DNA of 24,611 nucleotides. Source: Botryllus schlosseri (lineage: Eukaryota; Chordata; Ascidiacea; Stolidobranchia; Styelidae). Under the pieces are notes generated by a model. It ran no database searches and had not been told where the DNA came from. It saw only the letters and a program-made list of their open reading frames with translations. The stretch covers positions 1 to 24,611 of the forward strand of contig ATSW01007315.1 in assembly GCA_000444245.1 (NCBI GenBank). The letters are read 5' to 3'. The position numbers and the translations under genes are program-made. Every line of letters begins with the position of its first letter. Position 1 is the stretch's first letter. This document shows, piece by piece, positions 10,166 through 19,706 of the stretch.

Positions 10166-11107
10166 GATACATTATTCGCCCATTTATCCACATATACAAG
10201 GAGTAAATCGTATTTAATGAATATATTTTAACGACAGCAATGTCACTTCACAGTCATTTCTCGCCGATAATGACGAAGACAATGTGGATTTGAGAATAGC
10301 GTTGTCATACAGGCGCCACCATGTCTGGTTCTCTCTGATCAATCAACACACGGTGCAATCTTTAACCCTTTTGAAATCTTATGCTATTGTCAACTTTCCC
10401 AAGAATTTGAATCGGTTCACTAAAATTTCGATTAAGTCACATCTATACGCTCAATCAAGGCGTGCCTGGTATCGTAGTAACAAGAAGGTTGCCCTCTAGC
10501 GCATTACGGAAGTGTCATACGTCGTATTCCATTGAAAGGGTGTGCAGTAAACTCGGACTGGAGTGCATTTGATGTAGATTTTCGGTACTTCGGCAGGTCG
10601 TATTATTGTAATATAAAAATAGCCACAGTTACAATTTATCAACATCAGCAATAATCACCTTCCTGTGGAAGTAACGCAGCATATGACACCACCGCATCGA
10701 ATCGTAATGCATTGAGGATTTAGCGGAGCACATCAATCTTTAGAGTCGGTTTAAAAATGCCCAGCCTAGAAGTCATTGTACATCATGTAAGAGTAAGAGC
10801 AACATTAATTGATTGTATCATTGGATTCAATGTTCTGACATCGCAGCTTCAATAGGTCAATAGGAATAAGACATACTATGTATATTGTATAATGTACAGC
10901 TGGCATGTTAAATTCTTTCCTCACTTTCGAACTCTGTAGTATCCCATTCACCAAAGAATTGTTTCAAGCGGGCCCAGAATGGTTATGTTATTCTCCACCA
11001 TAGTGGAACTAAAATCGCAATCACACTGTGGATGATCCGGGAACTGGATCATTGGGTTTCGCGAATCGAGTGGAACGGCGCAAGTACACAAGAGTTATAC
11101 GATCTTC
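10166..11107. other. Intergenic stretch, nothing recognised
   Basis: AT-rich DNA, possibly the interior of the hAT-like element that starts at 10090. A 71-codon open frame at 10284 has no recognisable domain and I do not call it a gene. Confidence 0.4.
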
Positions 11108-11330
11108 CAGGGCCATATCTGTCGCACCCCAAACCATCAATTGGGAAACCTCGAAGGAGCCCTAAAATTATTTCGTTGGTTGTTTGTTGGAAATCTATTC
11201 ATCTTGGAAATTTCCGCCGCGCTTCGCACGATTTTATGTTCCTACAGGCCTACATTAAACTATGATTGGTGAGAAAAACAACACCAATAATTCAGAGAAA
11301 TGAGCATATCGGCGGCAGCGATTACCACAC
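11108..11330 (+). repeat. Distant relative of the 1096-1589 hAT family, left half
   Basis: Starts CAGGGCCATATCTGTCGCACCCC, close to the 1096 terminus. About 190 bp later it shares AGAAATG-GCATATCGGCG-C-GC-ATTACC with 1233-1264. The middle is strongly diverged and the right terminus was not found. Confidence 0.48.
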
Positions 11331-11489
11331 ATCAACATGACTAGCATAAGAGGTGGGCCACAGAATATTTTCAAACCCGAGAATAGGCCACGGCCATGAA
11401 ACGGCTGAGAACCCTTTCACTAATCAGTCTTTCTGTCTTCCTTGCGCCTTCATTCAAAGGATCTTTGCTGCCGACTTCGAAGCTCGAGA

Positions 11490-11560
11490 TCGAGATAGTG
11501 TTATGGTCATGCGTCCGGCTTCTCGATCCGTAGGTCGTGGCGGGTTCGATCCCCGGCAGG
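11490..11560 (+). repeat. tRNA-like SINE head
   Basis: TAGTGTTATGGTCATGCG resembles a pol III A box. It is followed ~45 bases later by a clean B box GGTTCGATCCCC (11543-11554). Stems do not close as a functional tRNA and the sequence runs on without a terminator, so a tRNA-derived SINE is more likely than a tRNA gene. The body probably extends right to about 11760. Confidence 0.52.
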
Positions 11561-11834
11561 GTCAGACCAAAGACTCGAGAACTGGTATCGGCAGCTAGGC
11601 GCTCAGCAATCACGGATAGCATGGACGAGAAAAATAAACGGGGGTGCACACTAGATATGACCTTACGGCCATATTGCATCTCCGTCGTCAAAGCATCTCG
11701 ATGGTGCAGGCAAAAAAGAATATCATATCTCTCGCTCTCTCTCGGTTCACTGTATTTTCTGTGCTTTTGAAGTTACTGCAATCGCAGTTGGGTCGGCGAT
11801 GAGGAGCCCAGATAAGCCTCCGACACATAGAAAC

Positions 11835-11917
11835 TTGGTAGAGCCGTGACTCGAACCGACTTCCGACAACCATCGGTGTCGCGACGGTGTCGCTTATCAC
11901 ACTGCGCCACTCGCTGG
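11835..11917 (-). repeat. tRNA-like SINE head, minus strand
   Basis: On the minus strand: GAGTGGCGCAGTGTGATAAGC (A-box region, ~11890-11912), then GGTTCGAGTC (B box, 11848-11857) at normal tRNA spacing. The acceptor arm does not pair well, so this is read as a SINE head rather than a working tRNA. The body would run left toward the body of the SINE at 11490, so the two converge. Confidence 0.6.
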
Positions 11918-11989
11918 CTACATTGTCCACTATTTGGGAGCCACTGGTATAGATTTTCCATGAGATGCATGCATCATTCATTTCTGTTA

Positions 11990-12039
11990 GTTTAATTACC
12001 ATTTTATGATTTACGTTTAATTACCATTTTATGATTTAC
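11990..12039. repeat. Perfect 25-bp tandem duplication
   Basis: The unit GTTTAATTACCATTTTATG plus ATTTAC occurs at 11990-12014 and again at 12015-12039. The corresponding place near zinc-finger copy B (about 17710-17735) has one copy, so the duplication is specific to copy A. Confidence 0.9.
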
Positions 12040-12114
12040 GTAACAGCACAGGTACATATTTCAATTAATTTTGATATTCTGAGTTACATTATAAACTACG
12101 ACCAGGAAGTCTTC

Positions 12115-13050
12115 ATGTCGATAAATCGTAACATAGCGAAACAATCACAATGCTCAAATCAAGACTTCCATGAGAGTTGTGGTAATAAATTTACTGCCGG
12201 CTCTGATCAAAAGAAGTGTACTTCGGAGGGAGTCAGCAGGAAAGTCCGTGACGCCGGAGTCAAGACGCCCGTCAGCAAGACACAGAGACTTCCAACAACA
12301 TCGGTGCGATATATGCGACAAAGAATTTTGTTGGAAATTTAGTTTGTGGAGACACAGGTTGATTCATTTCGATGTCAAGAAACATTCCTGCGATGTATGT
12401 GGGAGAGAGTTCCGTGTACTGGGCGATTTAAAATCGCATTAGGAAATCCACAATGATAATAAACAGTATCGCTGCAACATATGCAATAAACATTTTCGTC
12501 AGAAAAAGGATTTAAAAATGCATCAGCTAATTCATTCCGGTGTCAAAGAACAAGTTTGCGATGTCTGCGGGAAGAAATTCCTTACCAAACCGGCTTTAAG
12601 ATCGCACGTGAATGTCCACAGTCTAATCAAGCAATATCGTTGCGATGTATGCAACAAAGAATTTTGCAAGGAACCGGCTTTAAAACAACACTTGTTAATT
12701 CATTTCGATGTCAAAAACTACAATTGTGATGAATGTGGGAAAAATTTTAGTAGAAAGGTCCTGTTGCAACAGCACATGGATATCCACCTCGGAGTAAAAC
12801 GACATCGATGCGAAATATGCGACAAGGAATTTCGTCCGATAGCCAGCTTGAAGCAACGTTTGCAAGCTCATTTTGGCGTGAAGAACTTTTCTTGCGAAAT
12901 CTGTGGACGCGCATTCGGCAACAGTTCAGGCACGACCAGACACATGAAAATTCATGACTATCTGAAAGAATATCGAAGCGGTATATATGCGGGAAGGAGT
13001 TCCGAAAAAATGATGGATTGAAATCGCACATGAATGTCCACAATGACACA
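12115..13050 (+). pseudogene. C2H2 zinc-finger pseudogene (copy A)
   Basis: Broken paralogue of the gene at 17814. The ATG at 12115 aligns with that of copy B (MSINRNIAKQSQ). Relative to copy B a 26-bp segment is missing after 12253, flanked by a GACG match. This shifts the frame before finger 1. Finger 2 has a TAG at 12440-12442. Finger 7 has lost its first His (LKQRLQAH) and finger 9 has lost a Cys and carries a 2-bp insertion. Fingers 1-8 otherwise keep their C2H2 framework, for example CDVCGKKFLTKPALRSHVNVH. It once encoded a sequence-specific DNA-binding nuclear protein. The 3' flank (13634-13927) is also homologous to that of copy B. Confidence 0.87.
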
Positions 13051-13078
13051 ACACAACAACACAAATTTATAACATAAC

Positions 13079-13625
13079 CATGGTTGTAATGACTCGAGTC
13101 CGATTCGAGTCATGACTTGACTCGAGTCATTTATTCAAAATACGGAAATGACTCGACTCGAGTCATTCTGTGTATTGACTCGACTTGGACTCGAGTCATG
13201 ACGCATGACTCGAACCAAGTCATTGACTCGAAACTCAGACGGCCAAGACCGACATTTCATTGTAATTCCGAAGCCAACCCACTGTTGGGATTTCGTCTGT
13301 TGGTACTGGTACTTGAAAATGCGACCATGAACTGCTAAAAGTGAGGAAAATTGGTATATTATAAATGCGAACCATTCCATATCACCAAACAGAGTTATAT
13401 AAAGTGGGTTTACCAAGACTTCAACTGGAAACCGAGCAGTCAACACAATGACTTGGACTCGGACTCGAGTCATAATTCCATAACTCGGACTCGGCACTCT
13501 GTTCGCTGACTTGGACTCGGACTTGACTCGGTTGTGAATTGAAATGACTCGACTTGACTCGAGTCAAAACTATAAAAGTGAGATTGACTTGTGACTCGGA
13601 GCCTTGTGACTTGGTTACAACCCTC
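13079..13625. mobile_element. Non-autonomous hAT element, 547 bp, GACTCGAGTC-rich
   Basis: Ends are CATGGTTGTAA on the left and, read inward, GAGGGTTGTAACC on the right; both fit a CAGGGTTGTAAC terminus. It is flanked by a perfect 8-bp duplication AACATAAC (13071-13078 and 13626-13633). Both subtermini carry dense GACTCGAGTC-like palindromic repeats (13091-13225 and 13450-13610), probable transposase-binding sites. There is no transposase. Its absence from the matching place after copy B dates the insertion after the zinc-finger duplication. Its short open frames are not genes. Confidence 0.88.
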
Positions 13626-13633
13626 AACATAAC

Positions 13634-13927
13634 AACACAAATATATATGCAACAACGAATTCCGTTACAGATACGCTTTAAAAGTATCAACAGATGAATC
13701 TTTGCCATATAAATGAATTTGTGTGCGAAATCGTTGAAAAAGCATTCATCCTGACACATGTATGTTCATTCCAGCAACAATGTGAAATCGTTGTGAGATT
13801 TGCGACGAGATCTTACTGGAAAGAGGAAATTATCAGTAGCTAGGCACATAAAATATAAAATAGTAGCGAAGATGACGTTTACATCGCAACACGACAAATT
13901 TTATATCCCAGTGATAACTGTAATGGC
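13634..13927. repeat. 3' flank of copy A, duplicated after copy B
   Basis: ATTCCGTTACAGA, AGATGAATC, CCATATAAATGAATTTGT, CAACAATGTGAAATCG and AACACGACAAATTTTATAT are shared in order with 18820-19069. This is the 3' UTR or flank of the duplicated gene. Confidence 0.85.
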
Positions 13928-16657
13928 GTGCTAGTAGGAATAGGGTCACGTTGTCATGCTGCTGACTTTACATGTTATGCACAAACCTGTCTAAATAGCG
14001 TGCAATTTCACGCTACATGTCGTAGCTTTGCTTTAGTTACCTATATAAATATCTTGAAGTAGTGTCAGCAGTATATATTGGTTGCAAGTACCAATTGATT
14101 GATTTTCTTCATATTCAGATGATAACACAACAGTACAACACCGTAGTAGATCGATAAAAAATAGTTGAAGACCCAACAAGATGGGTAAATACAGCGGAGT
14201 ACGCGCGATGGTCTGATTACTGTTGATTCTCAGAACAATCTATGACAGCTATATCAGTATGTTGTCGTAGACATGATCATGAAATGTAGTAACACACGCG
14301 CCATCTAGCGTATACAAATACGGTTTCATAATGTTTGAACCTTCTCAAATAGACATAAAATGACCATCACCGTAACATGCCCTAAAAGCTCTTTCACTTA
14401 ATCTGGTGCAAGTTTACTTTAAAAGCCGGAAATGCTTGCGTATGTGAGGGCTCCGACGCCTAATTGTTTGACAAATGTGCTCAGCCAGTCTCGTTGGATA
14501 TATTTCGGATAAATATTGTTCTTACTGAAGACGCGTCATGCAAATATTACATATACCTTGAGGACTGAACATTTAAAATGTACTAATTTCAACTTGATTT
14601 TTATAAGACGAGTGCAGGGTCCCAAGTGAAGTTCTTTCAGAAATATTTCGACTGATACCCTTGAGGCCTTGACCATATGCATGAGCAAAAAGATTCTTCG
14701 GGTCACGGGATCAAACTAATCCCCAAGACAATTGTACTTGTGCACAGTGTTGACTATCGAGGTTCGTGAAAAAAACTATGCTTTTCAACGAAAAACAATA
14801 GACCGGTAATGAAATACACTACTTTTAGAATTTAGGCCCAAAACTAATTTAGGCCCAAAACTACTGAGTAAACCATAAACTGTGAGCGGGATGCATTGAT
14901 TAACAACAAACGTTACGGGACGACTCATAGTAAATGACAAAATTATTACGTTTTCTTCAATCTTATGACAACAGATAATATTGCCAAGTATTTTATTTCC
15001 TCAGAACCTTATTTTACTTCAGCTCAAAAGCAAAATTAATTCTCGCAGGTTTTTACGTCCATTGCATTCCATCCTATTTGAGTGGGGGATATGAAAGTCA
15101 GTGGATCGTCATAAACTTGCATCCCAATCAGAGTTTTTCCACTGCCAAAGGCTCGAAAAATGCTACGCAAGTACACAGCAATAAAAGTCCTATAGTCAAA
15201 AAAAGAAAATCTGGGCGTCGACTTTATGACGTCACGTCATAATTTAAATAATGTGGCCTTGAAAATGTAGGCTACGTCCTGCCAGCACCAGGGAGGGGTA
15301 TATATATCCCAGGGCTTTTCAGTATAGATACGGCTTGGGTAATCATTCAGTAATGGTTCCGGTCAATTTGGACAATGTCATGGCCTCATGGGCAGTTACA
15401 GAGTTAATCTCAGTCGTTGTTATATAAACTTCACCCATATCAGGATCAGATTTTTAAACTGCCAGTCGTGGCCTGGTAAAATTTAAAATGGATTCTCGAA
15501 CAGGTATCATATATTCCAGACACCGTGCCGCGATCGTGTATGTAGAAAAGGTGTCGCCAATCTCGGGATATCAAACAGTCTGCTAGCCGGTTACGCCACT
15601 GTTAGTAGTGTTCACACGAATCTAGCATTTGAATCAAGAACCTTACACAACAGAACATCGGTATCATAACTGACGACTAATAACGACTGCGTCTTAATTG
15701 TTGGGCTACCTTGTATTATGCTTGAAGATTTAGAATGATTCCGGCGCCGTGACATCAGCAATATTTGAATTTTCGGAATCCATCCGACAATAGCATTCTG
15801 TTGATGCTTTCCCTCTATTTTTGAACAACATCTATCCAAGTTGTATGGTGTTGGGTGATAAACAGCTCAAAATTTATCAGTCATTGACACCAATTTAATT
15901 GTTGAAGGTTTTAGCTATTTTCTGTTACTAACCTGACAACATAGGGAAAGGAATTTCCCGCCATTAGTTTATTGGGATGATGTGCATGGGGTAGTATTCA
16001 ATTAATAGAGAAATTCGCAACGCAGTAAGTGACGTTGCTACGGCACGCAACACAGCTGGATTATAATCGATCGCTTCCGCAGTTTCGCCTATCAGGCTCT
16101 GTGTCTCATTGAGTATGAGTATAAGCTGGATAAGTAGCACACATTGCTGTTTGGCAGAGTAAATATCGCAATTAAGTCGGAGTGGTTGAATTTGAACAAT
16201 ATCTATTGTTTAGTGATGCTGTTGCGTCTTGCGAGTCTGAATAGCACGTACCTATCAATTTGCACAGTAGACAAAGATCAGTATAATAGCAGCGAGTAGG
16301 CATATATAGTAAGTACGAGCGTTCAAATAAAGTGTACGTAGGATAGATTTATTATAAATTTTGAAACAGCAGTATACTTTGGGAGTTCAAAGTGCTGAAA
16401 AGGTCATAATCATCTCTGATTGTAGGCCGAAGTTTTAATAATAGTCAGTTAGTCACGTTATTCTTGTCCCTGTTATTGGTAGTGTATACGACTAGACCCC
16501 TTTTGCCAAACTCTCGATAGGATGTAGGCTACTTCCTGCGCTTAAAATGCAAGTAACATGTCCACGAATACAAGTGCCACTGCGGTAGTAGGTATACTAT
16601 GTAGTGTAGAACAAATAGGTTCCTTGTGGTACAGAATTTGAATATTGCAACGAAAGA
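13928..16657. other. Long intergenic stretch between the zinc-finger copies
   Basis: No supported gene. Small items: a 17-bp tandem duplication AATTTAGGCCCAAAACT (14829-14845 and 14846-14862), and a TATA-like GGGGTATATATATCCC near 15295-15310 with no gene downstream. A 75-codon minus-strand frame at 15612-15839 shows no domain. Confidence 0.5.
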
Positions 16658-17103
16658 ATTCATATTCGCAATTTATTCACTATAAGCTTTTCAACTGACC
16701 CTCGTCGGTAGTGGCCGTCAGTATAATACGGCGATTGCAATTCGAAATATAAAGATGAAATGGGTAGTCTGTTCCATTTAAAGGTTCTCGAATCGACTAT
16801 AATAAAACTCGAGCAACCGGTTCTTTGTCGGAAAAAGGACCGACTCTATTCTCTCCGTGTATTTCATTAGTGTTGCGTCTCTGGCTATATATTATAACCA
16901 ATTTGTATTGTACTAATTGCATATTTGCTTAACGCTCTCGTTTTGTGATTTCTCTCGTTGTTGTTGTTGCTGTTATACCATTCTTATGTCACACTACCTA
17001 TTTCATCTGTATATTTCGAATTGCAATCTCTGTATTATACTGACGGCCACTACCGACGAGGCTCAGTTGAAAAGCTTATAGTGAATAAATTGCGAATATG
17101 AAT
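16658..17103. mobile_element. Foldback MITE-like element, 111-bp arms
   Basis: The left arm 16658-16768 and right arm 16993-17103 are reverse complements with 5 mismatches by hand count (about 95%). The ends are ATTCATATTCGC and GCGAATATGAAT, around a 224-bp spacer. No transposase is encoded. I could not identify a target duplication, so the superfamily is unassigned. A transcript would fold into a long hairpin that could be processed to small RNAs. It ends 90 bp before the candidate first exon of the zinc-finger gene. Confidence 0.8.
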
Positions 17104-17192
17104 GTGTTGTTCGTTACAGTACTGTAGAACATACATCGCAACGATTGTTTGAGCGTCGAGCAGCTCATCGCTAAATTGATTCGATCGAAGAC

Positions 17193-17223
17193 ATGAGTGA
17201 CTTCAGGGAACTCACAGGCCAAT
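17193..17223 (+). other. Candidate first coding exon of zinc-finger gene B
   Basis: ATGAGTGACTTCAGGGAACT leads into a strong splice donor, CAAT followed by GTAAGTT (donor GT at 17224). It would encode MSDFRELTGQ and end in phase 1. The connection to the downstream gene is inferred from position and orientation only. Without splicing, the frame closes about 60 bases later. Confidence 0.3.
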
Positions 17224-17474
17224 GTAAGTTAGCTGCCAAACAGACTGTTATGACTAGGGCCATTTAAAGTCATTACAGTCCTATTTCTTTCTATGCATCA
17301 GTAAGTCGTGATATAATGTTTAACGCAAAAACCGCATCCCTATGAGGTATATTAAGAAAGTTATGAAGTCAAATTTCCTGATTAGGTCATAAATCAGCTT
17401 TTTAAGTTATATAATCATATCTTTGAGTTACAAAGTCATATCGTTGTATAGTTTAAATAGTAAGTATCAATTTA

Positions 17475-17655
17475 AGCGGTGAGGCAGTTAAGCACCAGGA
17501 AAGTATTTTCTTAATGATCATTACTCGTCCACCACATTTTAACCCCTTAGGAGATATTACGAAAATTGTTCCGACAGCTTCTACCTATAATCTGNTAGAT
17601 CNTTACGACTTGATCACATTNGGTAATCATTCATGTGNNGAAATTGAAAAGGTTC
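17475..17655 (+). other. Candidate upstream coding exon of zinc-finger gene B
   Basis: An open stretch in the same frame as the zinc-finger ORF, with protein-like content (FNPLGDITKIVPTASTYNL, later EIEKVPDVMEMFSARRRH). It contains several N bases. An acceptor after GGTGAGGCAG (17487) would fit phase 1 of the candidate first exon. A donor near 17655 to the acceptor CGACCAG before 17806 would keep frame, but that donor is weak. No domain recognised. Confidence 0.25.
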
Positions 17656-17813
17656 CGGACGTCATGGAAATGTTTTCCGCTAGACGCAGGCATAANTCAT
17701 TACAGTTAATTAGTTNAATNACAATTTTATGATTTACGTAACAGCACATGTGCAAGTTTCNAATCATTTTGATATTCTGAGTTAGATTGAAAGACTNCGA
17801 CCAGNAATTCTTC

Positions 17814-18794
17814 ATGTCGNCAAATCATAACATGGCGAAACAATCACAANGCCTTAGCCACTCACATCAAGATTCNCATAAGAATTGTGCTGATAAANTT
17901 ACTGCCAGTTCTGATCAGAAGAGGTGTATTNTGNAGGGAGTCAGCAAAAAAGTCCGTGACGCGGGCGGGAGCGAATCTCTTACGACGCCGGAGTCGGGAC
18001 GCCAGTCAGTAAGACACAGCGACTTCCAACAACGTCGGTGCGATATATGCGGCAAAGAATTTTGTAGGCAATCTAATTTGTGGAAACACAGGTCGATTCA
18101 TTTCGATGTCAAGAAACACTCCTGCGATGTATGTGGGAGAGAGTTCCGTCGAATGTGTGATTTAAAATCGCATTTGGAGATCCACAATGATTATAAACAG
18201 TATCGCTGCAACATATGCAATGAATATTTTCGTCAGAAAAAAGTTTTGAAACAGCATCAACAAATTCATACCGGTGCCAAAGAACAAGTTTGCGAAGTCT
18301 GCGGGATGACATTCCGCACCAAATCTGATGTAAGATTGCACGTGAATGTCCACAGTGTAATCAAGCAATATCGTTGCGATATATGCAACAAAGAATGTTG
18401 CAATAAAATGGCTTTAAAACGGCACTTGCTCAGTCATTTCGGTGTCAAAAACCATAATTGTGATGTATGTGGGAAGAACTTTTGTACGAAGGCCGTATTG
18501 CAGCAGCACATGCATATTCACTTCGGAGTAAAACGTCATCGATGCGAAATATGCGACAAGGAATTTCGTCATACAGCTACCTTGAAGCAACATTTGCAAG
18601 CTCATTTTGGCGTGAAAAAATTTTCTTGCGAAATCTGTGGACGCGCATTCGGCAGCATTTCAAGCACGACCAGACACATGAAAATCCATAAATCTCTGGA
18701 AGAATATCGATGCGGTAAATGCGGGAAGGAGTTCCGAAGAAAAGATGGTTTGAAATCGCACATGAATGTCCATAATGACCATAAAAAGTACTAA
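17814..18794 (+). CDS. C2H2 zinc-finger protein, nine fingers (copy B)
   Basis: Predicted sequence-specific DNA-binding nuclear protein of 326 aa from the ATG at 17814 (MS-NHNMAKQSQ). That ATG is chosen because copy A has the matching one; the frame is open from 17787, so this may be the last exon of a longer gene. Residues 1-74 are charged and poorly structured. Nine C2H2 fingers fill ~75-320, from CDICGKEFCRQSNLWKHRSIH to CGKCGKEFRRKDGLKSHMNVH. All Cys and His ligands are present. Linkers are of the FDVKKH or FGVKNH type rather than the canonical TGEKP, as in many invertebrate-specific arrays. No KRAB, ZAD, BTB or SCAN domain is visible. The N bases affect only the N-terminal part. Its target and role are unknown. 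Confidence 0.87.
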   Translation: MSXNHNMAKQSQXLSHSHQDXHKNCADKXTASSDQKRCIXXGVSKKVRDAGGSESLTTPESGRQSVRHSDFQQRRCDICGKEFCRQSNLWKHRSIHFDVKKHSCDVCGREFRRMCDLKSHLEIHNDYKQYRCNICNEYFRQKKVLKQHQQIHTGAKEQVCEVCGMTFRTKSDVRLHVNVHSVIKQYRCDICNKECCNKMALKRHLLSHFGVKNHNCDVCGKNFCTKAVLQQHMHIHFGVKRHRCEICDKEFRHTATLKQHLQAHFGVKKFSCEICGRAFGSISSTTRHMKIHKSLEEYRCGKCGKEFRRKDGLKSHMNVHNDHKKY

Positions 18795-19069
18795 CATAAA
18801 ATGATATGCAACACCAAATTCCGTTACAGAGACGTTTTAGAAGTATCCACAGATGAATCATCGCCATATAAATGAATTTGTATGTAGAATCGTTGGAAAA
18901 GCATTCCCCCTGACATATTCCGGCAACAATGTGAAATCGCGGTGAGATTTGCGACGAAATCTTTCAGGAAGGAGGAAATTATGAGTATAGGCTAGCTATG
19001 AAGATGGAAGCGAAGATGACGTTTACAACGCAACACGACAAATTTTATATCTCTATGATAACGGTAATG
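18795..19069. repeat. 3' flank of copy B, duplicated after copy A
   Basis: Shares ordered blocks with 13634-13927. Homology stops at 19069, exactly where a hAT-like CAGAGCTGGGCA begins, so an insertion probably interrupts it. Confidence 0.8.
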
Positions 19070-19324
19070 CAGAGCTGGGCAGAGTGCGGCCTGCGAACGG
19101 ATGCTTGGAATTCAAAACATAAAACCTGCTTTTTGAATGTTGATGCGTGGATTGAACGAAAGGCTGTATCAACTGGACAGGAAATTCGTTTACTCTGAAG
19201 CCTGTTCATCAATACGCCATGATTACGTGTGCGTAATCCAGATTCAAAATTGTCATATTACGCATTATACGGTCTGTGTTTCAAATTGTTACGTGATGCG
19301 CTTCCAAATCCCTAATTCGTAAAC
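19070..19324 (+). mobile_element. hAT-like terminus and probable interior
   Basis: CAGAGCTGGGCAGAGTGCGG at 19070 matches the typical CAGTGCTGGGCAAAGTGCGGCC hAT end, and the zinc-finger flank homology ends there. The preceding 8 bases are CGGTAATG. The right end was not found before the LINE fragment at 19339. The short frames at 18998 and 19137 are not supported as genes. Confidence 0.4.
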
Positions 19325-19338
19325 AAGTCAATCAGTGC

Positions 19339-19692
19339 CCATCTTAGCAATATTGGATGCTCCGATACCCCTGATTGTACCACATGCCATGTTGAAGAAA
19401 CTGTAGAGCACGTTATTATCGATTGTGCAAAGTACGCCAACGAAAGATGCCAGTCTAGAGCTGCGGTACTGGACTTGAGAGTACCCTTCACCATGGAAAA
19501 TATAATAACCACTGATTACATATTACCTTTGCTGTGGGAATTCCTTGCGAAGACAAAGAGACAGTACTAAATGTTTAGTTGACTGTATTTACTTATCGCA
19601 ATATCGATTCGATTAGCAACTGTTATGTCGTGACGTAAAAGACCATAGTTGTTATATGCGTCACTAAAATTGCTTTTAAATATAATAATAAT
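19339..19692 (+). mobile_element. 5'-truncated LINE, ORF2 C-terminus and tail
   Basis: A dead-on-arrival LINE insertion flanked by a perfect 14-bp duplication AAGTCAATCAGTGC (19325-19338 and 19693-19706). From 19340 to 19570 it encodes the last 76 residues of an ORF2, including CTTCHVEETVEHVIIDC. That spacing matches CCYCRYPETVDHFLISC in the LINE at 2392. The 3' UTR can form a GTGACG (19630-19635) / CGTCAC (19659-19664) stem. The tail is (TAA/ATA)n rather than (CAA)n, so it is a different but related I-like family. Confidence 0.88.
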
Positions 19693-19706
19693 AAGTCAAT
19701 CAGTGC

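Noticed and set aside
13117-13497. Open frames on both strands
   Set aside because: They lie inside the GACTCGAGTC-rich hAT element and have no domain.
15295-15310. TATA-box-like GGGGTATATATATCCC
   Set aside because: No open frame or transcript signal follows, so promoter function cannot be supported.
15560-15610. Possible minus-strand tRNA-like sequence
   Set aside because: An A-box-like run exists but there is no B box and no cloverleaf pairing.
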